From Bacteroidota bacterium (GTDB taxonomy: Bacteria; Bacteroidota; Bacteroidia; Bacteroidales; VadinHA17), in assembly GCA_030596025.1 (NCBI GenBank), contig JAUVKW010000008.1:1-37517 (forward strand): a stretch of DNA of 37,517 bases, read 5' to 3'. The position numbers and the translations under genes are program-made. The notes under the pieces were generated by a model. It saw only the letters and a list, made by a program, of their open reading frames with translations, was not told the origin of the DNA and did not search any database. Below are positions 15,669 to 23,737 of this stretch, in pieces; within the stretch, counting starts at the first letter, position 1, and each line of letters opens with the position of its first letter.

Positions 15669-16799
15669 TTAATACACATGAGATTCTGAATTTATTTCCT
15701 CTTCAGTGATTTTTTTATTGCTAATTAATTTCCACGTATACCAGATATAAGCAATTACAAATGGTATCATTAATGAAACCACAGCCATCACTTTCAGTGT
15801 ATAATAACTGGATGATGAATTCTCAATAGTAAGTGAACTCTGCAAATCAAATGACGAGGGATAAAAGGCTGTTTGATTCAAACCTGCAATAATAAATAAA
15901 GAAAATACCGTAAGGAATGTTCCAGTGCCTGCAAACCAGATACCCTTAGTTGAGTTCTTAAAAAGGCTTATAAAAAGGCCCCGGAGTACTAGAACTAAGC
16001 CTATAAGAAGAATGGATGTGTTTAATGGCATTTGTAAAACATTATTTAGGTATTTATTTGCCTCCATGAAGATGAGCCCGGTTTCAGGTTCATAAGCAAA
16101 TCCCTCAATAAATAAAAGACGAATTAGGAAAAACAAAAAGAAAACAAGAAACAGGCCTGCCTCATACCACAGCCTCTTTCTCGCTCTTTTTATCAGATCA
16201 TTTCCTTCCAGACTGTTGATCAGAAAAAGAATCCCCAGGGTCCTGGACAAAAATAATATTGCAAAACCGAGGGCAAGATTCTGAATATTCAGTAAGGCTT
16301 CCAGGCCGTAATAGGGAGTTTCCCACTGGGAAAGGTTCATGACATTTACCGAAAATTGTGATCCCGTAAATAAAGTAGCTACAACAACTCCCAGAAGAAA
16401 CGGCCCAAGAGCACCATTGAAAAACAAGAATGCATCATATGTTTTTTTACCAAAAAAATTATTTGGTTTTGACCTGAATTCATAGGACACTGCCTGCACA
16501 ATAAAGCAGAATAAAATAGCCATCCAAACCCAATATGCCCCTCCAAAACTAGTAGCATAAAACAAGGGAAAAGAAGCAAAGAAAGCTCCCCCGAAAGTAA
16601 CGAGAGTTGAAAAAGTAAATTCCCATTTCCTTCCAAGAGCATTAACAATCATGGTTTGTTCTATTTCAGACTTTCCCAAAGAATAAATCAGGGTTTGTCC
16701 CCCTTGTACAAACAACAGGAACACGAGTGCACCCGCCAGTACAGAAATAATTATCCACCAGTATTGTTGTAAAAATAAGTAAGATATATCCAGTAACAT
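15669..16799 (-). CDS. cydB: Cytochrome bd ubiquinol oxidase subunit II
   Basis: A 376-residue membrane protein with about eight or nine hydrophobic segments. The opening (LQQYWWIIISVLAGALVFLLFVQGGQTL) and the stretch near residues 60-115 (FGGAFFASFPLFYATSFGGAYWVWM, then SYEFRSK) are CydB features. CydB pairs with CydA to form the quinol-oxidising, O2-reducing terminal oxidase in the cytoplasmic membrane. The gene follows cydA with a single base between them, so translation is coupled, and is followed by the CydX-like ORF. Confidence 0.93.
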   Translation of the reverse strand: MLLDISYLFLQQYWWIIISVLAGALVFLLFVQGGQTLIYSLGKSEIEQTMIVNALGRKWEFTFSTLVTFGGAFFASFPLFYATSFGGAYWVWMAILFCFIVQAVSYEFRSKPNNFFGKKTYDAFLFFNGALGPFLLGVVVATLFTGSQFSVNVMNLSQWETPYYGLEALLNIQNLALGFAILFLSRTLGILFLINSLEGNDLIKRARKRLWYEAGLFLVFFLFFLIRLLFIEGFAYEPETGLIFMEANKYLNNVLQMPLNTSILLIGLVLVLRGLFISLFKNSTKGIWFAGTGTFLTVFSLFIIAGLNQTAFYPSSFDLQSSLTIENSSSSYYTLKVMAVVSLMIPFVIAYIWYTWKLISNKKITEEEINSESHVY

Positions 16800-16800
16800 T

Positions 16801-18363
16801 TTATTTCCCTCCGTCTTTAGGTCCTAATTTAATTTGCTTAAACATAATCTTCAATTCGGCTATGAGAAGTGCCGTGAAGAGTAGTGCAAAAAGCCAGAAT
16901 GTAATTTGCACTGAACTAACATTAATTTGGGATACTGCAGCCACAGTAGGTAACATATCCTGTATAACCCAGGGTTGCCTTCCAACTTCAGCAACAATCC
17001 AACCTGCTTCAGTAGCTACATAGGCCAGAGGCACCATGATGATTCCGAGCTTCAACAACCATTTCTTATCCTGCAATTTGTTATCTACACTAAAAAACAG
17101 AATCACTGCAAGGAAAATTATAAACATAAAGCCCAGACCCACCATCAGGTGAAAAGAATAGAAAGTCAATGAAACGCTTGGAATAATTGATATTGGGTTC
17201 ATTCCCTTATAGTAACCATAACCGAAATATTGAAAATAGTTTTCCTCCCAATCAGGATCATCAAATTTTTGTTTGAGTTCAATATATCTCTGTTCATCTT
17301 TCCCTTTTGCTTCTTTCAACTCCCTTAAAGTTTCAATTGCAACTGCACCCCGGTTGGCTTTCTCACTGAAAGAAAGAATTCCTCTTTTTTCATTCCCATC
17401 GATGAGGTCCATGATTCCAGGTATAAATCCATCGGGAGAAAGGTGCACCATATAAGATAAAGCACTGGGAATTTCAATTTTGAAGATAAAATCTTTCTTC
17501 CTGTATTCTGCTTGTTCTTTGCCAGAAAGAACTCCTGCGGCAACCAGGGGGGCATTTTCCCGTCCCTCGTAAAGTGCTTCCATAGCTGCAAATTTCATGG
17601 GCTGTGTTCTGGCTACATCGCGGGCTGAATTATCACCCGAGCCAATCATATTTACCGAGGCAACCAATCCGAATGCAGCTGCCACAATGATGCTTTTTTT
17701 AGCAAACATCACATTCCTGTTTTTGATTAAGTACCAGGAACTAATTCCAATCACAACCAAGGCGGCAAGCACATAGCCCTGGGAAACAGTGTGCAGAAAT
17801 TTATTTACTGCAGTTGGTGAAAGCAATACTTCCCAAAAATTCACCATCTCATTGCGGGCAGTATCCGGGTTAAACTTCATTCCTACTGGGTTTTGCATCC
17901 ATGCATTCGCAACAAGGATCCATATTGCGGACAAATTAGAACCGACTGCAACAAGCCATGTAGAGAGAAGATGGAATTTTTTACTTACCTTATTCCATCC
18001 GAAAAACATAACTGCTATAAAGGTGGACTCCAGAAAAAAGGCCATGATTCCTTCTATAGCAAGGGGAGCGCCAAAGATATCCCCAACAAACCAGGAATAA
18101 TTTGACCAGTTAGTTCCAAACTCAAACTCGAGGATAATTCCAGTAGCCACCCCAATAGCAAAGTTAATCCCGAAGATGTTCATCCAGAATTTAGTGGTCT
18201 TTTTCCAGAATTCATCCCCTGTTCTAACATAAATTGACTCCATTATCGCAATGATAAATGAAAGCCCCAGGGTAAGAGGTACAAATAACCAGTGGTAAAG
18301 AGCTGTAAGGGCAAATTGTGCCCTTGACCAATCCACCAGGGACATGTCCAGGTTTTCAATCAT
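16801..18363 (-). CDS. cydA: Cytochrome bd ubiquinol oxidase subunit I
   Basis: A 520-residue membrane protein with the CydA landmarks: ALYHWLFVPLTLGL with haem-ligand His24, the KFLHTVSQGYVL segment with the second His ligand, SFHLMVGLG with the Met ligand of haem b558, and GWIVAEVGRQPW close to the haem b595 site. A hydrophilic Q-loop with AMEALYEGRENAPL lies between, extended at about residues 260-370. It oxidises quinol and reduces O2 to water at high affinity without pumping protons. The start lies 8 bp inside the DUF4492 gene, and cydB follows after 1 bp. Confidence 0.96.
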   Translation of the reverse strand: MIENLDMSLVDWSRAQFALTALYHWLFVPLTLGLSFIIAIMESIYVRTGDEFWKKTTKFWMNIFGINFAIGVATGIILEFEFGTNWSNYSWFVGDIFGAPLAIEGIMAFFLESTFIAVMFFGWNKVSKKFHLLSTWLVAVGSNLSAIWILVANAWMQNPVGMKFNPDTARNEMVNFWEVLLSPTAVNKFLHTVSQGYVLAALVVIGISSWYLIKNRNVMFAKKSIIVAAAFGLVASVNMIGSGDNSARDVARTQPMKFAAMEALYEGRENAPLVAAGVLSGKEQAEYRKKDFIFKIEIPSALSYMVHLSPDGFIPGIMDLIDGNEKRGILSFSEKANRGAVAIETLRELKEAKGKDEQRYIELKQKFDDPDWEENYFQYFGYGYYKGMNPISIIPSVSLTFYSFHLMVGLGFMFIIFLAVILFFSVDNKLQDKKWLLKLGIIMVPLAYVATEAGWIVAEVGRQPWVIQDMLPTVAAVSQINVSSVQITFWLFALLFTALLIAELKIMFKQIKLGPKDGGK

Positions 18364-18586
18364 TATTATTTATTTTGGGTTTAGTTAGTTGCTCTATTAC
18401 ATAATTTCCCCTTTCCTCATCGCTGGCAAATTTTGATTTTAAAACATCAGGGAAAAAGAATAGCTTTAAAATAGCGAACATTATAAATAGTTTTACAAGA
18501 ATAATTATCCATAGAGTTCTGCCAAATGTCATATTCCTAAAACCATCGTAATATAAGTAGAAGACTTTCTTAAATACTTTTCTCAT
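18356..18586 (-). CDS. DUF4492 small membrane protein of the cyd operon
   Basis: A 76-residue protein with one membrane segment at about residues 24-44 (LWIIILVKLFIMFAILKLFFFP) between charged ends. FYLYYDGFRNMTFGRTLW is the signature of DUF4492, a family found in front of cydA in Bacteroidota and relatives. It overlaps the cydA start by 8 bp, so expression is tightly coupled. A role in assembly or stability of the bd oxidase is inferred from this constant linkage; no biochemical function is established. Confidence 0.85.
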   Translation of the reverse strand: MRKVFKKVFYLYYDGFRNMTFGRTLWIIILVKLFIMFAILKLFFFPDVLKSKFASDEERGNYVIEQLTKPKINNND

Positions 18587-18613
18587 TGCTAAAAAATTCT
18601 CCTGGGGTTAAGG

Positions 18614-18621
18614 CAAAAATA
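18614..18621 (-). promoter_or_regulatory. -7 box TATTTTTG upstream of the cyd operon
   Basis: A minus-strand TAnnTTTG match 27 bp before the DUF4492 ATG. The -33 element is not evident at the standard distance, so an activator may be needed or the site may be fortuitous. Confidence 0.35.
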
Positions 18622-18666
18622 CCTATTAGATAATAATGATAAAGAACCTTGCAAAGTAAAAGACAC

Positions 18667-19236
18667 TTATCTGATCAGGTGAAAAAAACCAGATTTGACA
18701 AATTTGTCATCAAAGCTAAGAACATAGTAGTAAACTCCGGGAAAGACTTCCGCTCCTGAGGGAGATTTCCCATCCCAGGTAAAAGTATAAGAACTTTTCT
18801 TATAGACCTGAGTGCCTGAAGAATTATAGATGGTAAGTGAATACAAGGTTTGGCCATTGGTCCTAAGTACCAGAAAATCATTTTTGCCATCTCCGTTGGG
18901 AGTGAAAACATTTGGAACCTCCACCTTATTTCGAACATTGATTTTCATTGAGGAGGAGGCTGTTGATCCGGCATCAGAAACCATAAAGGAAACCAGATAG
19001 CTCCCTGGATTTTGATAGGAGTGACTGACAACAGGAAGGTGAGAAGTTTGTCCATCGCCAAAATTCCAGGCAAAGGTAAAGGCAGAGGTATCTGAGAGCG
19101 GGTAGTTACTGCTAAGATGAATAGTATAAGAATGAATATCATTGGTATCTACCTGAAAGCTTGCATCCAATTGACCTGAAACAGACAAACTGCCTGAAAG
19201 GATCAATAAGAATAGAAGGGATTGTAATTTGTTCAT
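18667..19236 (-). CDS. Short PKD-domain protein with type IX secretion C-terminal domain
   Basis: Starting at the ATG at 19236 (an upstream TTG at 19251 is unlikely) the protein has 189 residues. Residues 1-21 are a signal peptide (LLFLLILSGSLSVSGQ). A PKD-like domain follows (FAWNFGDGQTS...SHSYQNPGSYLVSFMVSD). The last 85 or so residues are the gliding-motility/type B T9SS C-terminal domain: VPNVFTPNGDGKNDFLVL, then SLTIYNSSGTQVYKK, WDGKSPSGAEVFPGVYYYVL. This marks export across the outer membrane by the type IX system. Such sorting domains usually end proteins of several hundred to thousands of residues, so this carrier is unusually small. It starts 7 bp after the AI-2E family gene. Confidence 0.88.
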   Translation of the reverse strand: MNKLQSLLFLLILSGSLSVSGQLDASFQVDTNDIHSYTIHLSSNYPLSDTSAFTFAWNFGDGQTSHLPVVSHSYQNPGSYLVSFMVSDAGSTASSSMKINVRNKVEVPNVFTPNGDGKNDFLVLRTNGQTLYSLTIYNSSGTQVYKKSSYTFTWDGKSPSGAEVFPGVYYYVLSFDDKFVKSGFFHLIR

Positions 19237-19243
19237 AAACAAT

Positions 19244-20350
19244 TCAATCAATTTTTTCAGTTATTTTTTTCACAAGTTTAAAGCGATCCAAAAATTCACG
19301 GGCAAAAACCCGGATTACTGTATACCCCGGAATCGCGAGAATCATTCCAGGAATCCCTGCAAAACTACCTGCAATTATGATCACAAGAAAAATCTCAAGT
19401 GGATGTGCTTTTACTGATGTTCCATAAATAAAAGGTTGAAAAACAACATTATCAATTACCTGGACTGCAGCAAACACAATAGCCATAAAAGCCAATAAAG
19501 GTAATAATTCCGAATAAAACTCTAAATGCAGATGATTGGCAATGCCAAGAATCATTCCAATTGAAGCCCCTATCAATGGTCCGATGTAAGGAATTACATT
19601 AAATACACCGGCGGTAAGACCAATAACAGCTGCTAATTGAAACTTGAGACCTACGATTATCATACCCAGGGTAACCAGAATTGTTATCGAAGATACCTGC
19701 AAAAGGATCCCGATAAAATACCTGGTTAGAAGTTCTTTTGTTGAATGAAGGAAACTTTCAAATTTTTCTTCGTATTGAGTGGGGACAAAAAGTAAGATCC
19801 CCTCCGCAAATAATTGTTTATCCTTTAAAAAGAAAAAAGTGATAAAGCTAACTGCAAAAAAGGCGAAAAAAATCTGTCCCATCACTCCAACAGTTCCGCC
19901 AATTGCACTTGAAATGGCTGAAACATTGAGGAAAGAAAGTAGTTTTCTCTCAAGCATTTGTTCCAAAGAAATATCTTCTTTACCGTTTAGTTCAAACCTG
20001 TTCATCAAAGATGTGAGCTTACCTAAAGGTTCCGAAAGGCTGTCTTGAATTGCCTGTAAGTTAATTTTTGAAAGTTCCTGGATCTGATTTCCCAGTAATG
20101 GGATAAAGATTAAGAAAAAAGATACTATAATTGCCCAGAGAGTAAGCAAGGTAATAAATGCACTCAGGGCATTTGGCATGTGAAAACTTTTGTATTTAAA
20201 TTTATTAAGAAGGGAAACAACAGGTCTTCCAATAAAGGAGAACACCACGGCAAGAAGAATATACGCTACAATATTCTTAAAATACCACAGGATCAATGCA
20301 GTTGCTACTACTGAAAGTGCAAGAACAATATATTTAAGATTACCCTTCAT
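19244..20350 (-). CDS. AI-2E family (PerM-like) membrane transporter
   Basis: A 368-residue membrane protein when started at the ATG at 20350; the longer frame to 20377 needs a TTG. It has about eight hydrophobic segments: a pair at the start, a long hydrophilic stretch near residues 85-140, then a C-terminal membrane block. FNVIPYIGPLIGASIGMILG and the later QVIDNVVFQPFIYG...HPLEIFLVIIIAGSFAGIPGMILAIP are the conserved core of the AI-2E/UPF0118 family. Members have been implicated in export of varied small molecules or in Na+/H+ exchange; the substrate here cannot be predicted. It is followed by the small T9SS-sorted protein. Confidence 0.88.
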   Translation of the reverse strand: MKGNLKYIVLALSVVATALILWYFKNIVAYILLAVVFSFIGRPVVSLLNKFKYKSFHMPNALSAFITLLTLWAIIVSFFLIFIPLLGNQIQELSKINLQAIQDSLSEPLGKLTSLMNRFELNGKEDISLEQMLERKLLSFLNVSAISSAIGGTVGVMGQIFFAFFAVSFITFFFLKDKQLFAEGILLFVPTQYEEKFESFLHSTKELLTRYFIGILLQVSSITILVTLGMIIVGLKFQLAAVIGLTAGVFNVIPYIGPLIGASIGMILGIANHLHLEFYSELLPLLAFMAIVFAAVQVIDNVVFQPFIYGTSVKAHPLEIFLVIIIAGSFAGIPGMILAIPGYTVIRVFAREFLDRFKLVKKITEKID

Positions 20351-20407
20351 GAATATCTTTGACCTACTAAAATACAAATTTCAAGCTGCAAATTAAATTT
20401 TTTTCAG

Positions 20408-21628
20408 CTATTCTGTCATGGATTCAAGAACAAACTGCCCAAAAGATTCTCCAAATTTTTTCAGTTCATTGGATTTTGCCTTATTTGGACAAAACTTATA
20501 AAGAGCATGCGAATCAAAAAGTTTAAGCTTCAGTGCCTTCAGGTTTGCTTCAATAATCTCAACAGCTTCCCCGCTCCATCCATATGAACCAAAGGTGGCA
20601 GCAGTCTTACCTTTATCGCGAATGGGATTGATGGCTGAGAACAACCTGTAAACCGGGAGAAGTGTATTTTGATTAATTGTTGGCGAACCCACAAGAAGAG
20701 ATGAGCTTCGAATTAGTTGTTCTTCCAGTTCACCAAGAGAAGCTGTTTCAAGATCAATCATCTCAGTTTTAATCTTACCGGCTGATTTCAGTCCCTCTTC
20801 AACATTAAGAGCCATTTCACGGGTATAACCATAGGCAGAGACATAAGCAATTAATACCCGCGGATCTTCTTGATCTACCACAGCCAGGTATTGTTTGGCT
20901 TTTGCTTCAGATATATCCACATATTTTTGCCAGTTTGATCTGAGGATTGGGCCATGACCAGGACAAACAATATCGATTTCAAGAGGCCTGATTTTTTCTA
21001 TGGCCTTCAGCATAAATTTACTATAAGGCCTCAAAATCACATCAAAATAATAATTAAAGGCTTCATCAAAAGGACCAACAAGATCATCAAACATCTTCTC
21101 ATTACAGTAATGACTCCCAAAAGAATCACAGCTAAACAAGATTTTTTCCTCAAGCAGGTAGGTGTACATAGTGTCAGGCCAGTGAAGATTTGGTGCACCA
21201 ATGAATTTCAGGGTTATGTTTCCCAAATCCAGTTCATCCCCGTTTTTCACCTGCCTGAATTTGAATTCCGCTCCAATCATATCCTGAAGATACCGAATAG
21301 CAGATCCGCTTCCAACTACAGTGGCCTTAGGTGCCAATTTAAGAAGATGCTTTAAATTACCTGAGTGATCGGGTTCTGTATGATTCAAAACAATATACTC
21401 TATATCAGCAGGATCTGTCAGGGATTTTATCTTTCCCAGGTATTGTTCTTTAAATTTTTCTTTGGTGGTTTCTATAATTGTCTTCTTTTGGGCATCTATG
21501 AAAAATGAATTATAGGTAGTGCCGTAGTCTGTAGACATAACAACATCAAAACTTACAATATCATAATCAAGTGCACCTATCCATTTAACAGTTTTTGAAA
21601 CATCTAATATCTTATTTATTGACTTCAT
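20408..21628 (-). CDS. fprA: Flavodiiron protein (A-type flavoprotein, O2/NO reductase)
   Basis: A 406-residue soluble protein. The N-terminal metallo-beta-lactamase-like domain has the diiron ligands: HTEPDHSG near residues 82-89, a later His in NLHWPDTMYTYL, Asp in SCDSFGSHY, and His in CPGHGPIL. From about residue 255 comes a flavodoxin domain (VLIAYVSAYGYTREMA, phosphate loop; then SPTINQNTLLPV and FGSYGWSGEA) that binds FMN. There is no rubredoxin extension. Such enzymes reduce O2 to water or NO to N2O to protect anaerobic metabolism. Standing near the cyd operon on the same strand, it suggests an oxygen-stress setting. Confidence 0.94.
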   Translation of the reverse strand: MKSINKILDVSKTVKWIGALDYDIVSFDVVMSTDYGTTYNSFFIDAQKKTIIETTKEKFKEQYLGKIKSLTDPADIEYIVLNHTEPDHSGNLKHLLKLAPKATVVGSGSAIRYLQDMIGAEFKFRQVKNGDELDLGNITLKFIGAPNLHWPDTMYTYLLEEKILFSCDSFGSHYCNEKMFDDLVGPFDEAFNYYFDVILRPYSKFMLKAIEKIRPLEIDIVCPGHGPILRSNWQKYVDISEAKAKQYLAVVDQEDPRVLIAYVSAYGYTREMALNVEEGLKSAGKIKTEMIDLETASLGELEEQLIRSSSLLVGSPTINQNTLLPVYRLFSAINPIRDKGKTAATFGSYGWSGEAVEIIEANLKALKLKLFDSHALYKFCPNKAKSNELKKFGESFGQFVLESMTE

Positions 21629-21661
21629 GGAGATTTGAAATATTCATTAATATACCAGGAG

Positions 21662-21669
21662 CAAATTTA
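21662..21669 (-). promoter_or_regulatory. -7 box TAAATTTG upstream of fprA
   Basis: A perfect minus-strand TAnnTTTG match 33 bp before the fprA ATG, within a 138-bp gap, so fprA probably has its own promoter. No clear -33 element. Confidence 0.4.
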
Positions 21670-21720
21670 AAAAAAATAGCACCTGGTTAATGAATAAAAT
21701 TAAGATTTCTACAAAAAGAA

Positions 21721-21744
21721 AAAGGAGCCGATTTCGACTCCTTT
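21721..21744 (-). terminator. Terminator after the Cys-rich small gene
   Basis: AAAGGAG (21721-21727) pairs with CTCCTTT (21738-21744), with inner CGA/TCG pairing. On the minus strand the hairpin is followed by TTCTTTTTG. It lies 22 bp past the stop at 21767 and separates this gene from fprA. Confidence 0.8.
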
Positions 21745-21766
21745 AAAAACCCCAAACCAAACTACA

Positions 21767-22060
21767 CTACTTAACTTCGGCACCTTTCTTTTCCTTACTC
21801 TTTGTTGTGCAAGTAGTCTTCTCTTTGCTTTCACATGTTGTATCACACTCAGATTTTGCCTTCACTGCTTTCGCCGAAGTTGCTTTTGTTTTAGTTTTAG
21901 CCTCTGCTTCACATGTTCCATCACATTTTTCTTTTCCACACTTAGGGCATTTATCTTCATCCACCACAACAATAGTTGTTTCATTATTGCTGGCTATAAG
22001 AGGTGTAGTATAAGCTCCAATAAAAAGAACTAAACTGAATAATACTAGAAATTTTTTCAT
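21767..22060 (-). CDS. Small exported Cys- and Lys-rich protein, unrecognised
   Basis: A 97-residue protein. Residues 1-23 look like a signal peptide (KKFLVLFSLVLFIGAYTTPLIAS). The mature part begins with a short valine-rich strand and then CPKCGKEKCDGTC, followed by a low-complexity Lys/Thr/Ala region and more cysteines (ECDTTC, TTC), seven in all. The paired CxxC-like spacing suggests metal binding or disulfides. No family was recognised. It is a single-gene unit with its own terminator (21721-21744) and a TATATTTG box at 22093-22100. Real gene very likely; function unknown. Confidence 0.7.
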   Translation of the reverse strand: MKKFLVLFSLVLFIGAYTTPLIASNNETTIVVVDEDKCPKCGKEKCDGTCEAEAKTKTKATSAKAVKAKSECDTTCESKEKTTCTTKSKEKKGAEVK

Positions 22061-22092
22061 AATGATAACTTTTTTAGTTAAAACTTAATGAA

Positions 22093-22100
22093 CAAATATA
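22093..22100 (-). promoter_or_regulatory. -7 box TATATTTG upstream of the Cys-rich gene
   Basis: A minus-strand perfect TAnnTTTG match 32 bp before the ATG at 22060. No -33 TTTG at the usual spacing. Confidence 0.4.
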
Positions 22101-22150
22101 TATAATATTTTCGGACCTTTTTATCTTTTACTAATTTGTAACTAATTTAG

Positions 22151-22174
22151 AATAGTGTTTGTTAAACCACTATT
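22151..22174 (-). terminator. Weak hairpin at the end of the ftsH-cdsA-psd unit
   Basis: AATAGTG (22151-22157) and CACTATT (22168-22174) are a perfect 7-bp inverted repeat overlapping the psd stop codon (22173-22175). It lacks a strong T-run on the minus strand, so termination here is uncertain. Confidence 0.35.
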
Positions 22175-22823
22175 AAAGCTTAGCCAGAACGGTAGCTTTA
22201 CCTTTTACTTGTTGATGAAGTTCAACCAGGATTTCAGCCTTAAGGGGAAGAAAGATATCCACACGAGATCCAAATTTAATAAAGCCTAACTCCTCTCCCT
22301 GAATGCATGTGTCATTTAGGTTTGGATAGGTAACAATTCTTCTTGCAACTGCACCGGCTATTTGACGTACCATAATCTCTATGCCGGATTGATTTTCTAT
22401 GACTATGGAGGTTCTTTCATTCTCACTGGAAGATTTCGGATGCCATGCAACCCAATATTTTCCCGGGTCATGCTGTTTATAAACAATTTTTCCAGAAACC
22501 GGGAAATGATTTACATGTATGTCCATGGGTGACATGAAGACAGAAATCTGATGCATTTTACATTTAAAATAGGTATTTTCTTCTAGCTCTTCAATTGCCA
22601 CTATAGTTCCATCTGCAGAAGAAAAAATATGTTTCTCATTGTTAACAATAGATCGGGAGGGTAATCTAAAAAAGTACAATATAGAAAGCAGGATGAGTAA
22701 ACTACCAGAAAGGATACAATAAGATATGCAAAGATTAAAGAAAAACCACACCAGGAGGTTTATCACCAGCAAGCCAAGTAATACATTCCTTATTATTTTA
22801 AAACCTTCTTTATGAATTTTCAT
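22173..22823 (-). CDS. psd: Phosphatidylserine decarboxylase (short, archaeal-like type)
   Basis: A 216-residue protein. Two hydrophobic segments near residues 11-52 anchor it in the membrane. SADGTIVAIEE, FMSPMDIHVNHFPVSG and GAVARRIV are decarboxylase family motifs. FGSRVD (Gly185-Ser186) is the self-cleavage site that creates the pyruvoyl cofactor and splits the protein into alpha and beta chains. It decarboxylates phosphatidylserine to phosphatidylethanolamine. It lies 32 bp after cdsA; its substrate comes from PssA encoded at 10448. Assignment is firm. Confidence 0.93.
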   Translation of the reverse strand: MKIHKEGFKIIRNVLLGLLVINLLVWFFFNLCISYCILSGSLLILLSILYFFRLPSRSIVNNEKHIFSSADGTIVAIEELEENTYFKCKMHQISVFMSPMDIHVNHFPVSGKIVYKQHDPGKYWVAWHPKSSSENERTSIVIENQSGIEIMVRQIAGAVARRIVTYPNLNDTCIQGEELGFIKFGSRVDIFLPLKAEILVELHQQVKGKATVLAKL

Positions 22824-22855
22824 AATTTACAACAAAGAAACAAAAATAGGAGAAA

Positions 22856-23737
22856 CTAGAAAATCATACTAAGATAAGCATATACTATTGGTGCAGAAAA
22901 AATCACTCCATCAAAACGATCCAGTAATCCTCCATGACCCGGGAGTAAACTTCCGGAATCTTTTAATCCAAGATAGCGCTTTAACATCGACTCTACAAGA
23001 TCTCCAAACGTAGCAAATACAACAACAATAAAAGCCATAACCAACCAATTGTACAATTGAAGAACTGGGAAAAAGCGCGCAAGAAGAATGGCTGTAGCAA
23101 CACTAAACAATACTCCTCCAATAAAACCCTCCCATGATTTCTTAGGCGAAATTCTCTTAAACAATTTATGCTTTCCGAAAGGTACTCCTATGAGATAAGC
23201 CCCTGTATCATTCAGCCAATTGAGAAAAAAGAAACCAAGGAGGATTTGATAATAATAATTAACCTTAAATCCGGGTTGGAAAATAAAATTTACGATATCA
23301 GCTTCACCCCCTGATTTTAATATAAGTTCTTCGGATGGATGAAAAACAAAATAATTAAAAAGAGAAAATGGAAGGGCAATATAAAAAAGCCCCAACATGG
23401 TAAAGGCAATATTATGGAAGGGGCGATTCTCACGAAGAAATAGTTCAGCCAGAAAAACCACACTTATCAGTGGAAAGAACAGAAAAATAAATCGAATGGG
23501 GATAAAACCAATAGCATTCAGGAAGGCAAAAATATAGAATATTGAGGCAATTATAAGCCCATAAACTGTTTGAGGATGAATTTTAGCCCTAAGCAAGTTA
23601 TTATAGAATTCGTAAAGGGTTCCCAGCATGATTATAAAAAAGAGAGTGACAAAGCTCAGACTATTCAAGGCTATTGCACCTATTATTACAATTACAATCA
23701 GAAAACCTGTGGCCGTTCTTTTAATCAATGTGCTCAA
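22856..23737 (-). CDS. cdsA: Phosphatidate cytidylyltransferase, TTG start
   Basis: A 293-residue membrane protein with about eight hydrophobic segments. The C-terminal signature is clear: SPKKSWEGFIGG...FGDLVESMLKR.LGLKDSGSLLPGHGGLLDRFD, the CDP-diglyceride synthetase motif. It makes CDP-diacylglycerol from phosphatidate and CTP. The start is a TTG at 23737: the N-terminus xSTLIKRTATG matches the usual CdsA opening, and the first in-frame ATG lies far inside. The TTG overlaps the stop of the DUF2007 gene as TTGA (23734-23737), giving translational coupling. It belongs to rsfS-ftsH-DUF2007-cdsA-psd. Confidence 0.93.
   Translation of the reverse strand: MSTLIKRTATGFLIVIVIIGAIALNSLSFVTLFFIIMLGTLYEFYNNLLRAKIHPQTVYGLIIASIFYIFAFLNAIGFIPIRFIFLFFPLISVVFLAELFLRENRPFHNIAFTMLGLFYIALPFSLFNYFVFHPSEELILKSGGEADIVNFIFQPGFKVNYYYQILLGFFFLNWLNDTGAYLIGVPFGKHKLFKRISPKKSWEGFIGGVLFSVATAILLARFFPVLQLYNWLVMAFIVVVFATFGDLVESMLKRYLGLKDSGSLLPGHGGLLDRFDGVIFSAPIVYAYLSMIF

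Noticed and set aside
20351-20377. Upstream extension of the AI-2E gene
   Set aside because: It depends on a TTG; the ATG at 20350 gives the normal N-terminus.
20954-21355. 133-codon plus-strand frame inside fprA
   Set aside because: Antisense to the conserved diiron domain; no recognisable domain or promoter.
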